8,563 bases of DNA from Candidatus Magasanikbacteria bacterium GW2011_GWC2_45_8 (GCA_001001925.1 LCLH01000031.1:1-8563), one strand, 5' to 3'. Counted from the first letter of the stretch, positions 1 to 6,849 are shown. Notes: generated by a model not told the origin, from the letters alone. Numbers and translations are program-made.

Positions 1-1
1 G

Positions 2-541
2 TGCCGATATTGCTTGCGGCAGATTAGTTGGCGGTATCCCTTGCTTGAATTGGCAACAGCCGCGGCTCTCATGTTTGTATGGGTTGCCCGCCCGCAATTT
101 TTTTCCGCTCCGCTTGAGATTTTTTTTGCAGTATTGGTGGTTGGAGTGTTGATAACGCTTTTTGTAATTGATTATGAATATCAAATTATTCCCGACGTGA
201 TTACCTTGCCGGCAATCGCAGTGTTCATGATTTTACAAATAGCGCGCGGCACGCAGGTTGGCTCGCTTTTGTTTGCCGCGCTTTTGGCAGGAGGTTTTTT
301 TGCGGCACAATATGTTTTTTCAAAAGGGCGATGGATTGGGGACGGCGATATTCGTTTAGGTATTTTGATGGGAGTCATACTCGGGTGGGCCGGAATCGGT
401 CTTGTTTTTATTGGCCTTGGCAAGGCAAAATTAAGCTCAAAAACACCTTTTGGCACTTACCTTGCTGCTTCCACATTTATTGCGTTATTCTATGGCTCTC
501 AACTTATTGATTGGTACTTTCGTCTATGGACAAGAATATGA
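2..541 (+). CDS. Type IV prepilin leader peptidase / N-methyltransferase (A24 family), 5' end missing
   Basis: This is the C-terminal 179 residues of a membrane aspartyl protease that cleaves, and often N-methylates, type IV pilin-like precursors. The frame is open from base 2, so the gene begins upstream of the window. The first residues read CRYC, the second half of the paired CxxC zinc site, followed by the family signature ISWRYPLLEL. Counted from the first codon, the two catalytic aspartates are D57 (VIDYEYQIIPD) and D116 (GDGDIRL). About six hydrophobic segments are visible, and the PFG motif precedes the last one. The stretch between GDGD and PFG is about 14 residues shorter than I expect and seems to merge two helices into one. 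The TGA stop overlaps the ligA ATG as ATGA, which suggests translational coupling. No pilin gene is visible here, so the substrate is unknown. Family assignment is firm; activity is less certain. Confidence 0.9.
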   Translation, partial: CRYCLRQISWRYPLLELATAAALMFVWVARPQFFSAPLEIFFAVLVVGVLITLFVIDYEYQIIPDVITLPAIAVFMILQIARGTQVGSLLFAALLAGGFFAAQYVFSKGRWIGDGDIRLGILMGVILGWAGIGLVFIGLGKAKLSSKTPFGTYLAASTFIALFYGSQLIDWYFRLWTRI

Positions 542-2637
542 CAAAAACACAAGCGGTTCTGCGGATTAAAAAATTACGCGAGGTTATTGAACATGAGCGG
601 TATTTGTATCATGTGCTTGATAAACAGACCATGCCGGAGGCGGCATTGGACAAACTCAAGCATGAATTATATACGCTTGAGCAGTCGTTTCCCGAACTGA
701 TTACGCCAGATTCTCCCACACAGCGCGTGGGCGGCGCCCCGCTTAAAGGATTTAAAAAAGTGCCGCGTGCCGCGCCCATGCTTTCCATAGAGGACGTGTT
801 TAGCGATGAAGAATTGCAGGATTGGGAAGACCGCAATCAAAAGCTTGTGGCCTCGGGCACGCATTTTGTGTATTACGCGGAAATTAAAATGGATGGACTG
901 GCTGTTTCGCTTGAGTATGAAAACGGCGTGCTGGCGCGAGGGTCAACGCGAGGCGATGGAAAAATAGGTGAAAATGTAACACAAAATTTAAAAACAATTG
1001 ATGCTATACCGTTGCGTTTGAAAGAATCTTCTGTGCATGAAGTGGATGAATTTTTAAAGCATTATGGCAGGGGTTTGGACGCGCGGGCGTTTCGTTCATT
1101 GTGTGCCAAACCTGTGTCGCTTGAGGCGCGCGGCGAGTGTTTTATGTCTAAAAAAACATTTGAAGAATTAAATCGCGTTGCTTTAAAAAATGGGGAAGAA
1201 GCATTTGCCAATCCGCGTAACGCCGCGGCGGGCAGTATCCGTCAGCTTGATTCTTCTGTTATGCGCGCGCGAAAGTTGGATTTTTACGCGTACGCGCTTG
1301 TGACTAATTTGGGACAAGTTACGCATGAGCAGGAGCATGAGATAATGAAATTTTTTGGTTTGAAGGTGAATCCGCTTTGCCGCGTGTGCAAAAATCTCAA
1401 AGAAGTGAGTGTGTATCGCGATGAGATAATGAAAAAACGCGAAAAATTGCCTTACTGGACAGATGGAGTGGTGGTCAACGTGCACGATGAGAGCCTGTTC
1501 AACCGTTTAGGGGTGGTGGGGAAAACTTCTCGCGCCATGATTGCATACAAATTTCCCGCAGAGCAAGGGGTCACCAAAATTAAAATGGTGCATTGGCAAA
1601 TGGGACGTACCGGAGCGCTCACGCCGGTTGCTACCATGGAGCCGGTACAGCTTGCGGGTTCAACTGTCACGCATGCGACGCTTCATAATCCGGATGAAAT
1701 TGAGCGTTTAGGGCTTAAAATAGGGGATACAGTTGTGGTGGAAAAGGCAGGGGATATTATTCCCAAAGTGATACAAGTTTTAATCAAACTGCGCACTGGA
1801 CATGAAAAACATATTGAGGTTCCCGCCGTGTGCCCTCTGTGCCATTCGCGCATTGAACGGCGCAAAATTACAGCCGGCAAAAAACAAGAAGACTCTTCCG
1901 CTATTTATTGCAGTAACCAACGCTGTTTTGGCCAAGAAAAAGAAAAAATCATTCATTTTGTTTCCAAAAAAGCATTTGATATGGACGGTTTGGGAGAAAA
2001 AATTGTTGAACAATTGATTGAAGAAGGATTGATCCGGACTCCCGCGGATTTATTTATTTTAAAAGAAGACAATTTGAAAGATTTGGAGCGTTTCGCGGAA
2101 AAGTCCGCGGAAAATTTGGTGCAGTCAATAGAAAAAAGCAAACACACAACACTTCCGCGGTTTATTTTTGCGCTCGGTATTCCGCATGTTGGCGAGGAGA
2201 CCGCGCTTGATTTGTCCCGCGCATTTGGCACATTGGAAAAATTAAGCAACACAACGCGTGAGGAGCTGAACGCATTGCCAAATCTCGGGCCTGTTATCAG
2301 CAAAAGTTTGTATGAATATTTTCATGAGGTGGAACACAAAAAATTGATTGAAGAGCTTCTTGACCGCGGCGTGGTGATTGAAAAATTTTTAGCGCCCAAA
2401 AAAGGGTCGTTTGACGGCAAGACGTTTGTGTTGACCGGCGAGCTTGCAGGTTTTACACGCGAATCTGCAAGCGAGAAAATCCGCGCGCTTGGCGGGCATG
2501 TGGCCGGTTCGGTAAGTGCTCAAACAGATTATGTGGTGGCGGGAGAGAAAGCGGGGTCAAAACTTGCCAAAGCGCAAAAATTAGGGGTTAAAATCATTCA
2601 TGAGGAGGCGTTTAAACACCTGCTTGCCGGCCGCTAG
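538..2637 (+). CDS. ligA: NAD+-dependent DNA ligase LigA
   Basis: LigA seals nicks in duplex DNA using NAD+, joining Okazaki fragments and finishing repair. The 699-residue product shows the full domain order: domain Ia at the N terminus, the adenylation domain with nucleophile K117 in KMDG, an OB fold, a four-Cys zinc finger (C432, C435, C458, C463), helix-hairpin-helix repeats, and a BRCT domain from about residue 622 to the end. R198, G199 and E200 (motif III) and K338 (motif V) are present. Departures from the E. coli enzyme: the motif IV lysine is N314; the domain Ia residues matching D32 and Y35 are E34 and L37; there is an insertion of roughly 24 residues around 162-195 and a long zinc-finger loop. 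The ATG at 538 was chosen because it overlaps the upstream stop as ATGA and gives the usual N terminus; an in-frame ATG at 526 and TTG at 511 are possible. A GGA lies 7 nt upstream, but there is no full Shine-Dalgarno. Confidence 0.96.
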   Translation: MTKTQAVLRIKKLREVIEHERYLYHVLDKQTMPEAALDKLKHELYTLEQSFPELITPDSPTQRVGGAPLKGFKKVPRAAPMLSIEDVFSDEELQDWEDRNQKLVASGTHFVYYAEIKMDGLAVSLEYENGVLARGSTRGDGKIGENVTQNLKTIDAIPLRLKESSVHEVDEFLKHYGRGLDARAFRSLCAKPVSLEARGECFMSKKTFEELNRVALKNGEEAFANPRNAAAGSIRQLDSSVMRARKLDFYAYALVTNLGQVTHEQEHEIMKFFGLKVNPLCRVCKNLKEVSVYRDEIMKKREKLPYWTDGVVVNVHDESLFNRLGVVGKTSRAMIAYKFPAEQGVTKIKMVHWQMGRTGALTPVATMEPVQLAGSTVTHATLHNPDEIERLGLKIGDTVVVEKAGDIIPKVIQVLIKLRTGHEKHIEVPAVCPLCHSRIERRKITAGKKQEDSSAIYCSNQRCFGQEKEKIIHFVSKKAFDMDGLGEKIVEQLIEEGLIRTPADLFILKEDNLKDLERFAEKSAENLVQSIEKSKHTTLPRFIFALGIPHVGEETALDLSRAFGTLEKLSNTTREELNALPNLGPVISKSLYEYFHEVEHKKLIEELLDRGVVIEKFLAPKKGSFDGKTFVLTGELAGFTRESASEKIRALGGHVAGSVSAQTDYVVAGEKAGSKLAKAQKLGVKIIHEEAFKHLLAGR

Positions 2638-2663
2638 TCAAACAGCTTGTTTTATCGTATACT
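2635..2663 (+). promoter_or_regulatory. Candidate promoter for gatC, giving a near-leaderless transcript
   Basis: The 34 nt between ligA and gatC hold TATACT (2658-2663, 5 of 6 to TATAAT). TAGTCA (2635-2640, 4 of 6 to TTGACA) lies 17 nt upstream and overlaps the ligA stop codon. Transcription would start near 2670, within a few bases of the gatC ATG at 2672, leaving no room for a ribosome binding site. The call rests on consensus match and spacing only. Confidence 0.4.
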
Positions 2664-2671
2664 TGTTCAAT

Positions 2672-2983
2672 ATGGAATTCAATTCAGCATTGATAGAAAA
2701 AATTAAGCGGTTGAGCCGTTTGGCGACTGACGCGGAAGAAAGCGCGACGCTCAAAAAGCAATTGCCGGATATTTTGCATTTTGTGGAGCAATTGCAGAGC
2801 GTTGATACGCATGGTGTGGTACCAACGCATCAAGTGACGGGGCTCTCCAACGTATGGCGTGAAGATGAAATCCGCGCGTGCCCCACAGACATTCAGCAAA
2901 AAATCATCGCGCAGTTTCCCGAGCGGGAGGGCAACTTGCTCGTTACACCGGCGATTTTTGAAGATATGTCTGACGAAATGTAA
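2672..2983 (+). CDS. gatC: Asp/Glu-tRNA amidotransferase subunit C
   Basis: GatC is the small subunit of GatCAB, which turns Glu-tRNA(Gln) and/or Asp-tRNA(Asn) into the correctly amidated forms; it wraps around GatA and stabilises it against GatB. The 103-residue product has the usual length and pattern: an N-terminal helix (IEKIKRLSRLA), a second helix (LPDILHFVEQLQSVDT), then the GVVPTHQV turn and the NVWREDE segment that ends in the extended GatA-binding tail. The ATG at 2672 is chosen because the protein then begins like other GatC proteins; reading further upstream adds 24 residues that do not fit the family and overlap ligA. gatA follows after 2 nt, as expected for an operon. No Shine-Dalgarno precedes the start. 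Confidence 0.95.
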   Translation: MEFNSALIEKIKRLSRLATDAEESATLKKQLPDILHFVEQLQSVDTHGVVPTHQVTGLSNVWREDEIRACPTDIQQKIIAQFPEREGNLLVTPAIFEDMSDEM

Positions 2984-2985
2984 AT

Positions 2986-4422
2986 ATGATAAAACAATTG
3001 CCGCTCATTATTGAAGAAGCTCGGGAGGGTTTGCGCGCCAAAAAGTTTTCTTGCAGAGAACTGGTGGATGCGTATTTTGAGAGAATTGAAAAAATTGATG
3101 GTACGCTCAATTCTTTTATTACCATAGAAAAAGAAAGCGCGCGCGTGTGCGCCAACGAGTGTGACGAGCAAATTGCTCTCACCGGATATCCGGAAGACAA
3201 GCCACTTTTTGGTATACCGTTTGCGGTAAAAGACGCAATCTGCACAGAGGGAATTCGTTCCACCGCCTCCGCTAAGATTTTGGACAATTATATTCCTCCG
3301 TTTGATGCAACGGTAATTGCGAAACTGAAAAATGCGGGAGGAATAATTTTGGGTAAAAATAATTGCGATGCGTTTGGGCACGGCGCCTCAAATGAAAATT
3401 CACAATACGGACCCGTACCGAATCCTTGGAACATCAAAATGGTAGCGGGCGGCTCGAGCGGAGGAAGTGCGGCGGCGGTTTCCGCAAATTTCTGCGCTTT
3501 TGCCATTGGGGAGGATACGGGCGGATCCATTCGCCAACCGGCGGCGTTTTGCGGACTTGCCGGTTTAAGACCAAGTTACGGGCGCAATTCACGCTACGGA
3601 GTCATGCCCATGGCATCTTCTTTGGATACGGTTGGACCTTTGGCGCGCACCGTGCAAGATGTGGCGCTTTTAATGGAGGTAATGGCGGGCAAAGATGAGC
3701 GGGATGGAACTACCGTGCAAGATGCAGTGCCCGCATACAGCGCTGAAATCGCAAAATTACCAAAAAAATTGCGGGTAGGGTTGCCGCAGGAATATTTTAC
3801 CGGCGATCTTGAAGAAGAAACAAAAAATATCATTGAAAAAGCCATTGAGGATATTAAGAATCTGGGAGTGCAAGTTTCAGAAGTAAGCCTGCCTCATACC
3901 AAATTTTCCGTGCCTGTGTATTACATTGTGGTACCCGCAGAGGACAGTGATGGCGTGCGAGCGGAAGTGGACAATTTGTTTGACACCTACGCGGAGTCGC
4001 GCGCGATAGGATTCCCCACAGAGGTGAAACGCCGTATTATGATTGGCACTTTTTCGCTTTCGTCCGGCTACTATGACGCGTATTACGCGCACGCGCAAAA
4101 AGTGCGCACGCTCATACGGCAAGATTTTGATAAAGTCTTTGAAACAGTTGATCTTCTGCTTACTCCCACCACTCCCACGCCGGCGTTTCCACTGGGTTCT
4201 AAAACAGAAGACCCGATTGCTATGTATTTGGCTGATGTGTTTGCTGTGTCTGCCTCGCTTGCCGGACTTCCGGCGCTTTCTGTTTCTGCGGGGTTTAATG
4301 CAGCCGGGCTACCTGTTGGGCTGCAGATTATTGGGCCGCGTTTGCACGAACTTGAAGTGCTTCAGTTGGGCTACGCCTACGAACAGATTAATAAATGGTT
4401 TCTTAAACAACCGTCACTTTAA
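2986..4422 (+). CDS. gatA: Asp/Glu-tRNA amidotransferase subunit A (glutaminase subunit)
   Basis: GatA is the amidase subunit of GatCAB. It hydrolyses glutamine and passes ammonia to GatB for transamidation of mischarged tRNA in the cytoplasm. The 478-residue protein carries the amidase-signature triad: K82 (in FAVKDAI), cis-Ser S157 (GGSSGGS) and nucleophile S181 (TGGSIRQPA). The residues expected to hold the glutamine substrate, R350 (KRRI) and D417 (MYLAD), are also present. One segment is odd: where the family normally has PAE followed by an SSNLARYDG-type loop, this protein reads PAEDSDGVRAEV (residues 317-328) and is about 11 residues shorter. The reading frame is intact on both sides. 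gatB is not in the window and must be elsewhere if the complex is made. The neighbouring genes lie 2 and 5 nt away, suggesting one transcript. Confidence 0.96.
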   Translation: MIKQLPLIIEEAREGLRAKKFSCRELVDAYFERIEKIDGTLNSFITIEKESARVCANECDEQIALTGYPEDKPLFGIPFAVKDAICTEGIRSTASAKILDNYIPPFDATVIAKLKNAGGIILGKNNCDAFGHGASNENSQYGPVPNPWNIKMVAGGSSGGSAAAVSANFCAFAIGEDTGGSIRQPAAFCGLAGLRPSYGRNSRYGVMPMASSLDTVGPLARTVQDVALLMEVMAGKDERDGTTVQDAVPAYSAEIAKLPKKLRVGLPQEYFTGDLEEETKNIIEKAIEDIKNLGVQVSEVSLPHTKFSVPVYYIVVPAEDSDGVRAEVDNLFDTYAESRAIGFPTEVKRRIMIGTFSLSSGYYDAYYAHAQKVRTLIRQDFDKVFETVDLLLTPTTPTPAFPLGSKTEDPIAMYLADVFAVSASLAGLPALSVSAGFNAAGLPVGLQIIGPRLHELEVLQLGYAYEQINKWFLKQPSL

Positions 4423-4427
4423 TTTTT

Positions 4428-5798
4428 ATGCCTCCAAAATCCAAATCAAAACAAACAGATATTCATCGCTGGCACACCAACTACGCGCAATATCGCCAGC
4501 CGGTTAATTTTAGGGATACATGGCGCATTTTCCGCATCATGTCGGAATTTGTAGAAGGATACGAGTTCATGAATAAATCGCACAACGAGGTGACTATTTT
4601 AGGTTCCGCGCGCATTGACCCTCGGTCAAAATATTACAAAATCGCGCGTGAACTTGGGGCTTTGCTTGCCAAAAACGGGCATCCTGTTATTACCGGCGGG
4701 GGACCGGGTATTATGGAAGCGGCAAACAGAGGTGCCATGGAGGCAGGCGGCAAGTCGCTTGGGGTAAACATTCAACTGCCGTTTGAGCAAGTTTTGAACC
4801 CCTATACCACCCACTCCACGGGTTTTTACTATTTTTTCACACGCAAGGTAATGATGACCACTCCCGCGCACGGATTTGTGTTTTTCCCCGGCGGGTTTGG
4901 CACTTTGGATGAATTGTTTGAAGTTTTGGATAACATAGAACTCAAAAAAGCAAAAAATGTGCCGATTGTTTTGGTTGGCAAAGAGTTTTGGGCGCCGCTT
5001 CTGGAATTTTTGAAAAAACAAGCGATGGCGGAAGTTCAATCGCTCAAACAAAAAGATTTGGATTTGATTCAGGTGGTTGAAACCGCGGAAGAAGCGTGGG
5101 AATACTTGCGCGAGGCAATGAAACGCGAGCCGCGCGATAGCGGAGTTGATTGTGATAATTCCGTGTGCAAAATGCGTATTGAAGAAAACACAGACTGGCG
5201 CATTTTTCGCATTATGTCGGAGCTGGTGGAAGGGTTTGAACTTTTAAGCAAGCTTAAAAATGAAATTACAGTGCTTGGCACCAAGAGTATTAAAGAAGAT
5301 AATTTTTATTACCGTGAGGCGTATGAATTGGGGAAACGGTTGGTGAAGAAAGGCTTTAGTGTAGAGACTGGCGGGGGACACGGCGCGCCCGAAGCGGCAA
5401 ATAAAGGGGCCTTTGAGGCGGGAGGCGAGTCTATTGGGCTGACATTGCGTTTTGACGGGCGTGAGTCACGCAATGAATACCTGACACGCCACCAAGGTTT
5501 TTTCTTTCCTTTTACTCGCAAATTAATTTTGACCGCGCCGTCGCACGCATTTACCGCGTTCCCCGGCGGGTTTGGCACTCTGCATCAATTTTTTGAAGTG
5601 GTCGTGCTTATGCAAACCAGAAAAATCAAACCTATGCCCATGCTTTTGTTTGATTCAAAGTTTTGGGCGCCGCTTATTGAATTTGTTGATGAAATTTTAT
5701 ACAAGAAATTTAATACCATACAGTCCGAGGATCGTCATTTTATCCGTGCGGTTGATTCTGTGGACGAGGTCATGAAGTTGATTCCGCGCGTTAAATAG
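4428..5798 (+). CDS. Tandem two-domain LOG-family (TIGR00730-type) Rossmann protein
   Basis: The 456-residue protein is two copies of a LOG fold joined head to tail. LOG enzymes remove ribose 5-phosphate from nucleoside monophosphates such as cytokinin nucleotides; older annotations say lysine decarboxylase. The copies match without gaps at an offset of 225 residues: WRIFRIMSE occurs at 32 and again at 257. Copy 1 has GGGPGIMEAAN (90-100), R139 and PGGFGTLDE (154-162), so the family's Arg and Glu catalytic pair (R139, E162) is complete. Copy 2 has GGGHGAPEAAN (315-325), R364 and PGGFGTLHQ (379-387), so the Glu is replaced by Q387. LOG proteins normally act as dimers, so this chain may form a dimer within itself with one active and one altered site. 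Substrate is unknown; a cytoplasmic nucleotide-cleaving or nucleotide-binding role is inferred. The gene starts 5 nt after gatA and lgt begins 2 nt after it. Confidence 0.9.
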   Translation: MPPKSKSKQTDIHRWHTNYAQYRQPVNFRDTWRIFRIMSEFVEGYEFMNKSHNEVTILGSARIDPRSKYYKIARELGALLAKNGHPVITGGGPGIMEAANRGAMEAGGKSLGVNIQLPFEQVLNPYTTHSTGFYYFFTRKVMMTTPAHGFVFFPGGFGTLDELFEVLDNIELKKAKNVPIVLVGKEFWAPLLEFLKKQAMAEVQSLKQKDLDLIQVVETAEEAWEYLREAMKREPRDSGVDCDNSVCKMRIEENTDWRIFRIMSELVEGFELLSKLKNEITVLGTKSIKEDNFYYREAYELGKRLVKKGFSVETGGGHGAPEAANKGAFEAGGESIGLTLRFDGRESRNEYLTRHQGFFFPFTRKLILTAPSHAFTAFPGGFGTLHQFFEVVVLMQTRKIKPMPMLLFDSKFWAPLIEFVDEILYKKFNTIQSEDRHFIRAVDSVDEVMKLIPRVK

Positions 5799-5800
5799 TT

Positions 5801-6571
5801 ATGATTCCTTATTTTGAATGGCACTCTATCCCATTTGGCTCTTTTACCTTACAAGTATGGGGGCTCTTTACCGCTCTAGGATTTTTATTGAGTATTTTTT
5901 TGGCACGCTGGAAGTTTTCTCTTTCCCACAAAAAAGATTCGTCCGATTTTATATGGGATCTTGGCGCGTGGATTATTATGGGTGCGTTGGTAGGTGCGCG
6001 GTTGGGGCACGTATTTTTTTATTCATGGCCATACTTTTCAAAGCATCTTGGAGAAATTTTTCGCGTCTGGGATGGGGGGATGTCTTCTTTTGGGGGATTT
6101 ATCGGTGGAGCGTTGGCATTTTGGATATTTGTGCGCTTGCAGAAAGTTGATTTTTGGCAAGCCGCGGAGGCAGTGTTGTGGGCGTTTCCTTTTGCCATGA
6201 TAGTGGGGCGTGTTGGGTGCGCGTTTATTCATGACCATCCGGGCAGATTGACGAGTTTGGCTTTTGGTGTACAATACCCGGGAGGCGCGCGATTTGATCT
6301 TGGGATATTGGAAATTTTTGCGTTAGCCCCGCTTGCTGTTGCGTTTTTTATTCTGCGCAAGAAAGAATACAAGACGCCGGTCTTTTCCATTGCGACATTG
6401 TTGTATTACGGCGTTACCCGTTTTTTTCTTGATTTTTTGCGCGCCATCGATGTGGCGGGCGCAGATGCGCGCTACGCAGGATTAACACCTGCACAGTATG
6501 GGTCAATGGTGCTGGTGGTGATTGGGTGTGTTTTGATAGGTTTGTTGAGAAAGAGGGGAGCAAAGAAATAA
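5801..6571 (+). CDS. lgt: Prolipoprotein diacylglyceryl transferase (Lgt), divergent
   Basis: Lgt moves a diacylglyceryl group from phosphatidylglycerol onto the lipobox cysteine of prolipoproteins in the cytoplasmic membrane. The 256-residue protein has about seven hydrophobic segments. Family landmarks are VWGLFTALGF (19-28), GARLGHVFFY, GGMSSFGGFIG (92-102), a signature region GRVGCAFIHDHPGR (136-149) and YYGVTRFFLDFLR near the C terminus. R137, G148, Y203 and R207 match E. coli R143, G154, Y235 and R239. Others differ: E. coli Y26 is W20, H103 is F97, N146 is C140 and E151 is D145. From memory, other Patescibacteria have similar variants. Family membership is secure from overall architecture, but the chemistry is not proven. 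It is the last protein gene of the gatC-gatA-LOG-lgt run, starting 2 nt after the LOG gene. No lipobox protein is encoded here. Confidence 0.9.
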   Translation: MIPYFEWHSIPFGSFTLQVWGLFTALGFLLSIFLARWKFSLSHKKDSSDFIWDLGAWIIMGALVGARLGHVFFYSWPYFSKHLGEIFRVWDGGMSSFGGFIGGALAFWIFVRLQKVDFWQAAEAVLWAFPFAMIVGRVGCAFIHDHPGRLTSLAFGVQYPGGARFDLGILEIFALAPLAVAFFILRKKEYKTPVFSIATLLYYGVTRFFLDFLRAIDVAGADARYAGLTPAQYGSMVLVVIGCVLIGLLRKRGAKK

Positions 6572-6572
6572 T
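6545..6572 (+). promoter_or_regulatory. Candidate promoter for tRNA-Ser
   Basis: TTGAGA (6545-6550, 5 of 6 to TTGACA) and AATAAT (6567-6572, 5 of 6 to TATAAT) are 16 nt apart. They lie in the 3' end of lgt and over its stop codon. Transcription would begin around 6579, a few bases before the mature tRNA 5' end at 6583. Based on consensus and position only; the tRNA could also be cut from the lgt transcript. Confidence 0.35.
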
Positions 6573-6582
6573 TCAAATATAC

Positions 6583-6672
6583 GGAAGGGTCGCATAGTGG
6601 TCTAGTGCACCGCCTTGGAAAGGCGGCATGCCCGCAAGGGTATCGAGGGTTCGAATCCCTCCCCTTCCGCCA
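6583..6672 (+). tRNA. tRNA-Ser, anticodon GGA, CCA encoded
   Basis: The 90-nt sequence folds into a class II tRNA. The acceptor stem GGAAGGG (6583-6589) pairs with CCCTTCC (6662-6668), followed by discriminator G and an encoded CCA (6670-6672). The D stem is GCA/TGC. The anticodon stem CCGCC/GGCGG encloses loop TTGGAAA, giving anticodon GGA, which reads UCC and UCU. The long variable arm, TGCCC-GCAA-GGGTA, is typical of serine tRNAs. The T arm is GAGGG-TTCGAAT-CCCTC. All stems pair well, so the gene looks functional. It lies 11 nt after lgt. Confidence 0.97.
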
Positions 6673-6806
6673 ATTTGTACTTTCAGAGAAATCGTAAGAA
6701 GTTGCCTCGGCGCGTTGCGCCTCGGCATGGTATTTTTCCGCAATTTTGAAGGCATTTTTGAAATCGCACGCCTTTACGATAATTGGTGTAGTATTGATTA
6801 CATAAT
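6673..6806 (+). other. Intergenic stretch with short repeats, no gene seen
   Basis: Between the tRNA and the next coding block I see no protein gene. It contains a small perfect hairpin (GGCGC-GTT-GCGCC, 6709-6721), an 8-nt direct repeat GCCTCGGC (6704-6711 and 6719-6726) overlapping it, and AT-rich sequence. TAGTAT (6789-6794) is a possible -10 for the downstream genes, but no convincing -35 stands at the right distance. A promoter for the right-hand block probably lies here. Confidence 0.4.
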
Positions 6807-6848
6807 ATGGAACTGCAGGTAGGCGTAAAAGTATTTTTGAAATTTTGA
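6807..6848 (+). other. 13-codon mini-ORF, possible gene remnant or leader peptide
   Basis: An ATG at 6807 opens a 13-residue frame reading MELQVGVKVFLKF, ending in TGA at 6846-6848, one base before the metallophosphoesterase ATG at 6850. The peptide resembles, from memory, the first residues of NUDIX hydrolases of related bacteria (MELQVGVKV-type starts). No continuation of a NUDIX domain is visible downstream. It may be the surviving 5' end of a lost gene whose promoter now serves the next gene, or a short translated leader that delivers ribosomes to the next start. Chance is also possible at this length. Confidence 0.3.
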
Positions 6849-6849
6849 T

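Noticed and set aside
2893..3381. Minus-strand frame of 162 codons
   Set aside because: It lies antisense across gatC and gatA, both of which are clear genes, and shows no domain pattern.
4043..4507. Plus-strand frame of 154 codons overlapping the gatA 3' end and the LOG start
   Set aside because: It is a shifted frame of gatA with unlikely Arg- and Leu-rich composition.
4626..5051. Minus-strand frame of 141 codons
   Set aside because: It is antisense to the first LOG domain and has no recognisable motif.
6709..6740. Possible rho-independent terminator after tRNA-Ser
   Set aside because: The hairpin has only 5 bp and the T-run begins about 10 nt after it, so it is too weak to call.
6573..6755. 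Minus-strand frame of 60 codons containing GGIRTLDTLAGMPPFQGGAL
   Set aside because: It is the reverse complement of the tRNA-Ser gene, a well-known false protein prediction.
6628..6822. Plus-strand frame of 64 codons starting inside the tRNA
   Set aside because: Its first part (VSRVRIPPLPP) is translated tRNA 3' end and the rest has no protein-like pattern.
6754..6843. 11-nt direct repeat ATTTTTGAAAT at 6754 and 6833
   Set aside because: It is short and low in complexity in AT-rich sequence, so chance is likely.
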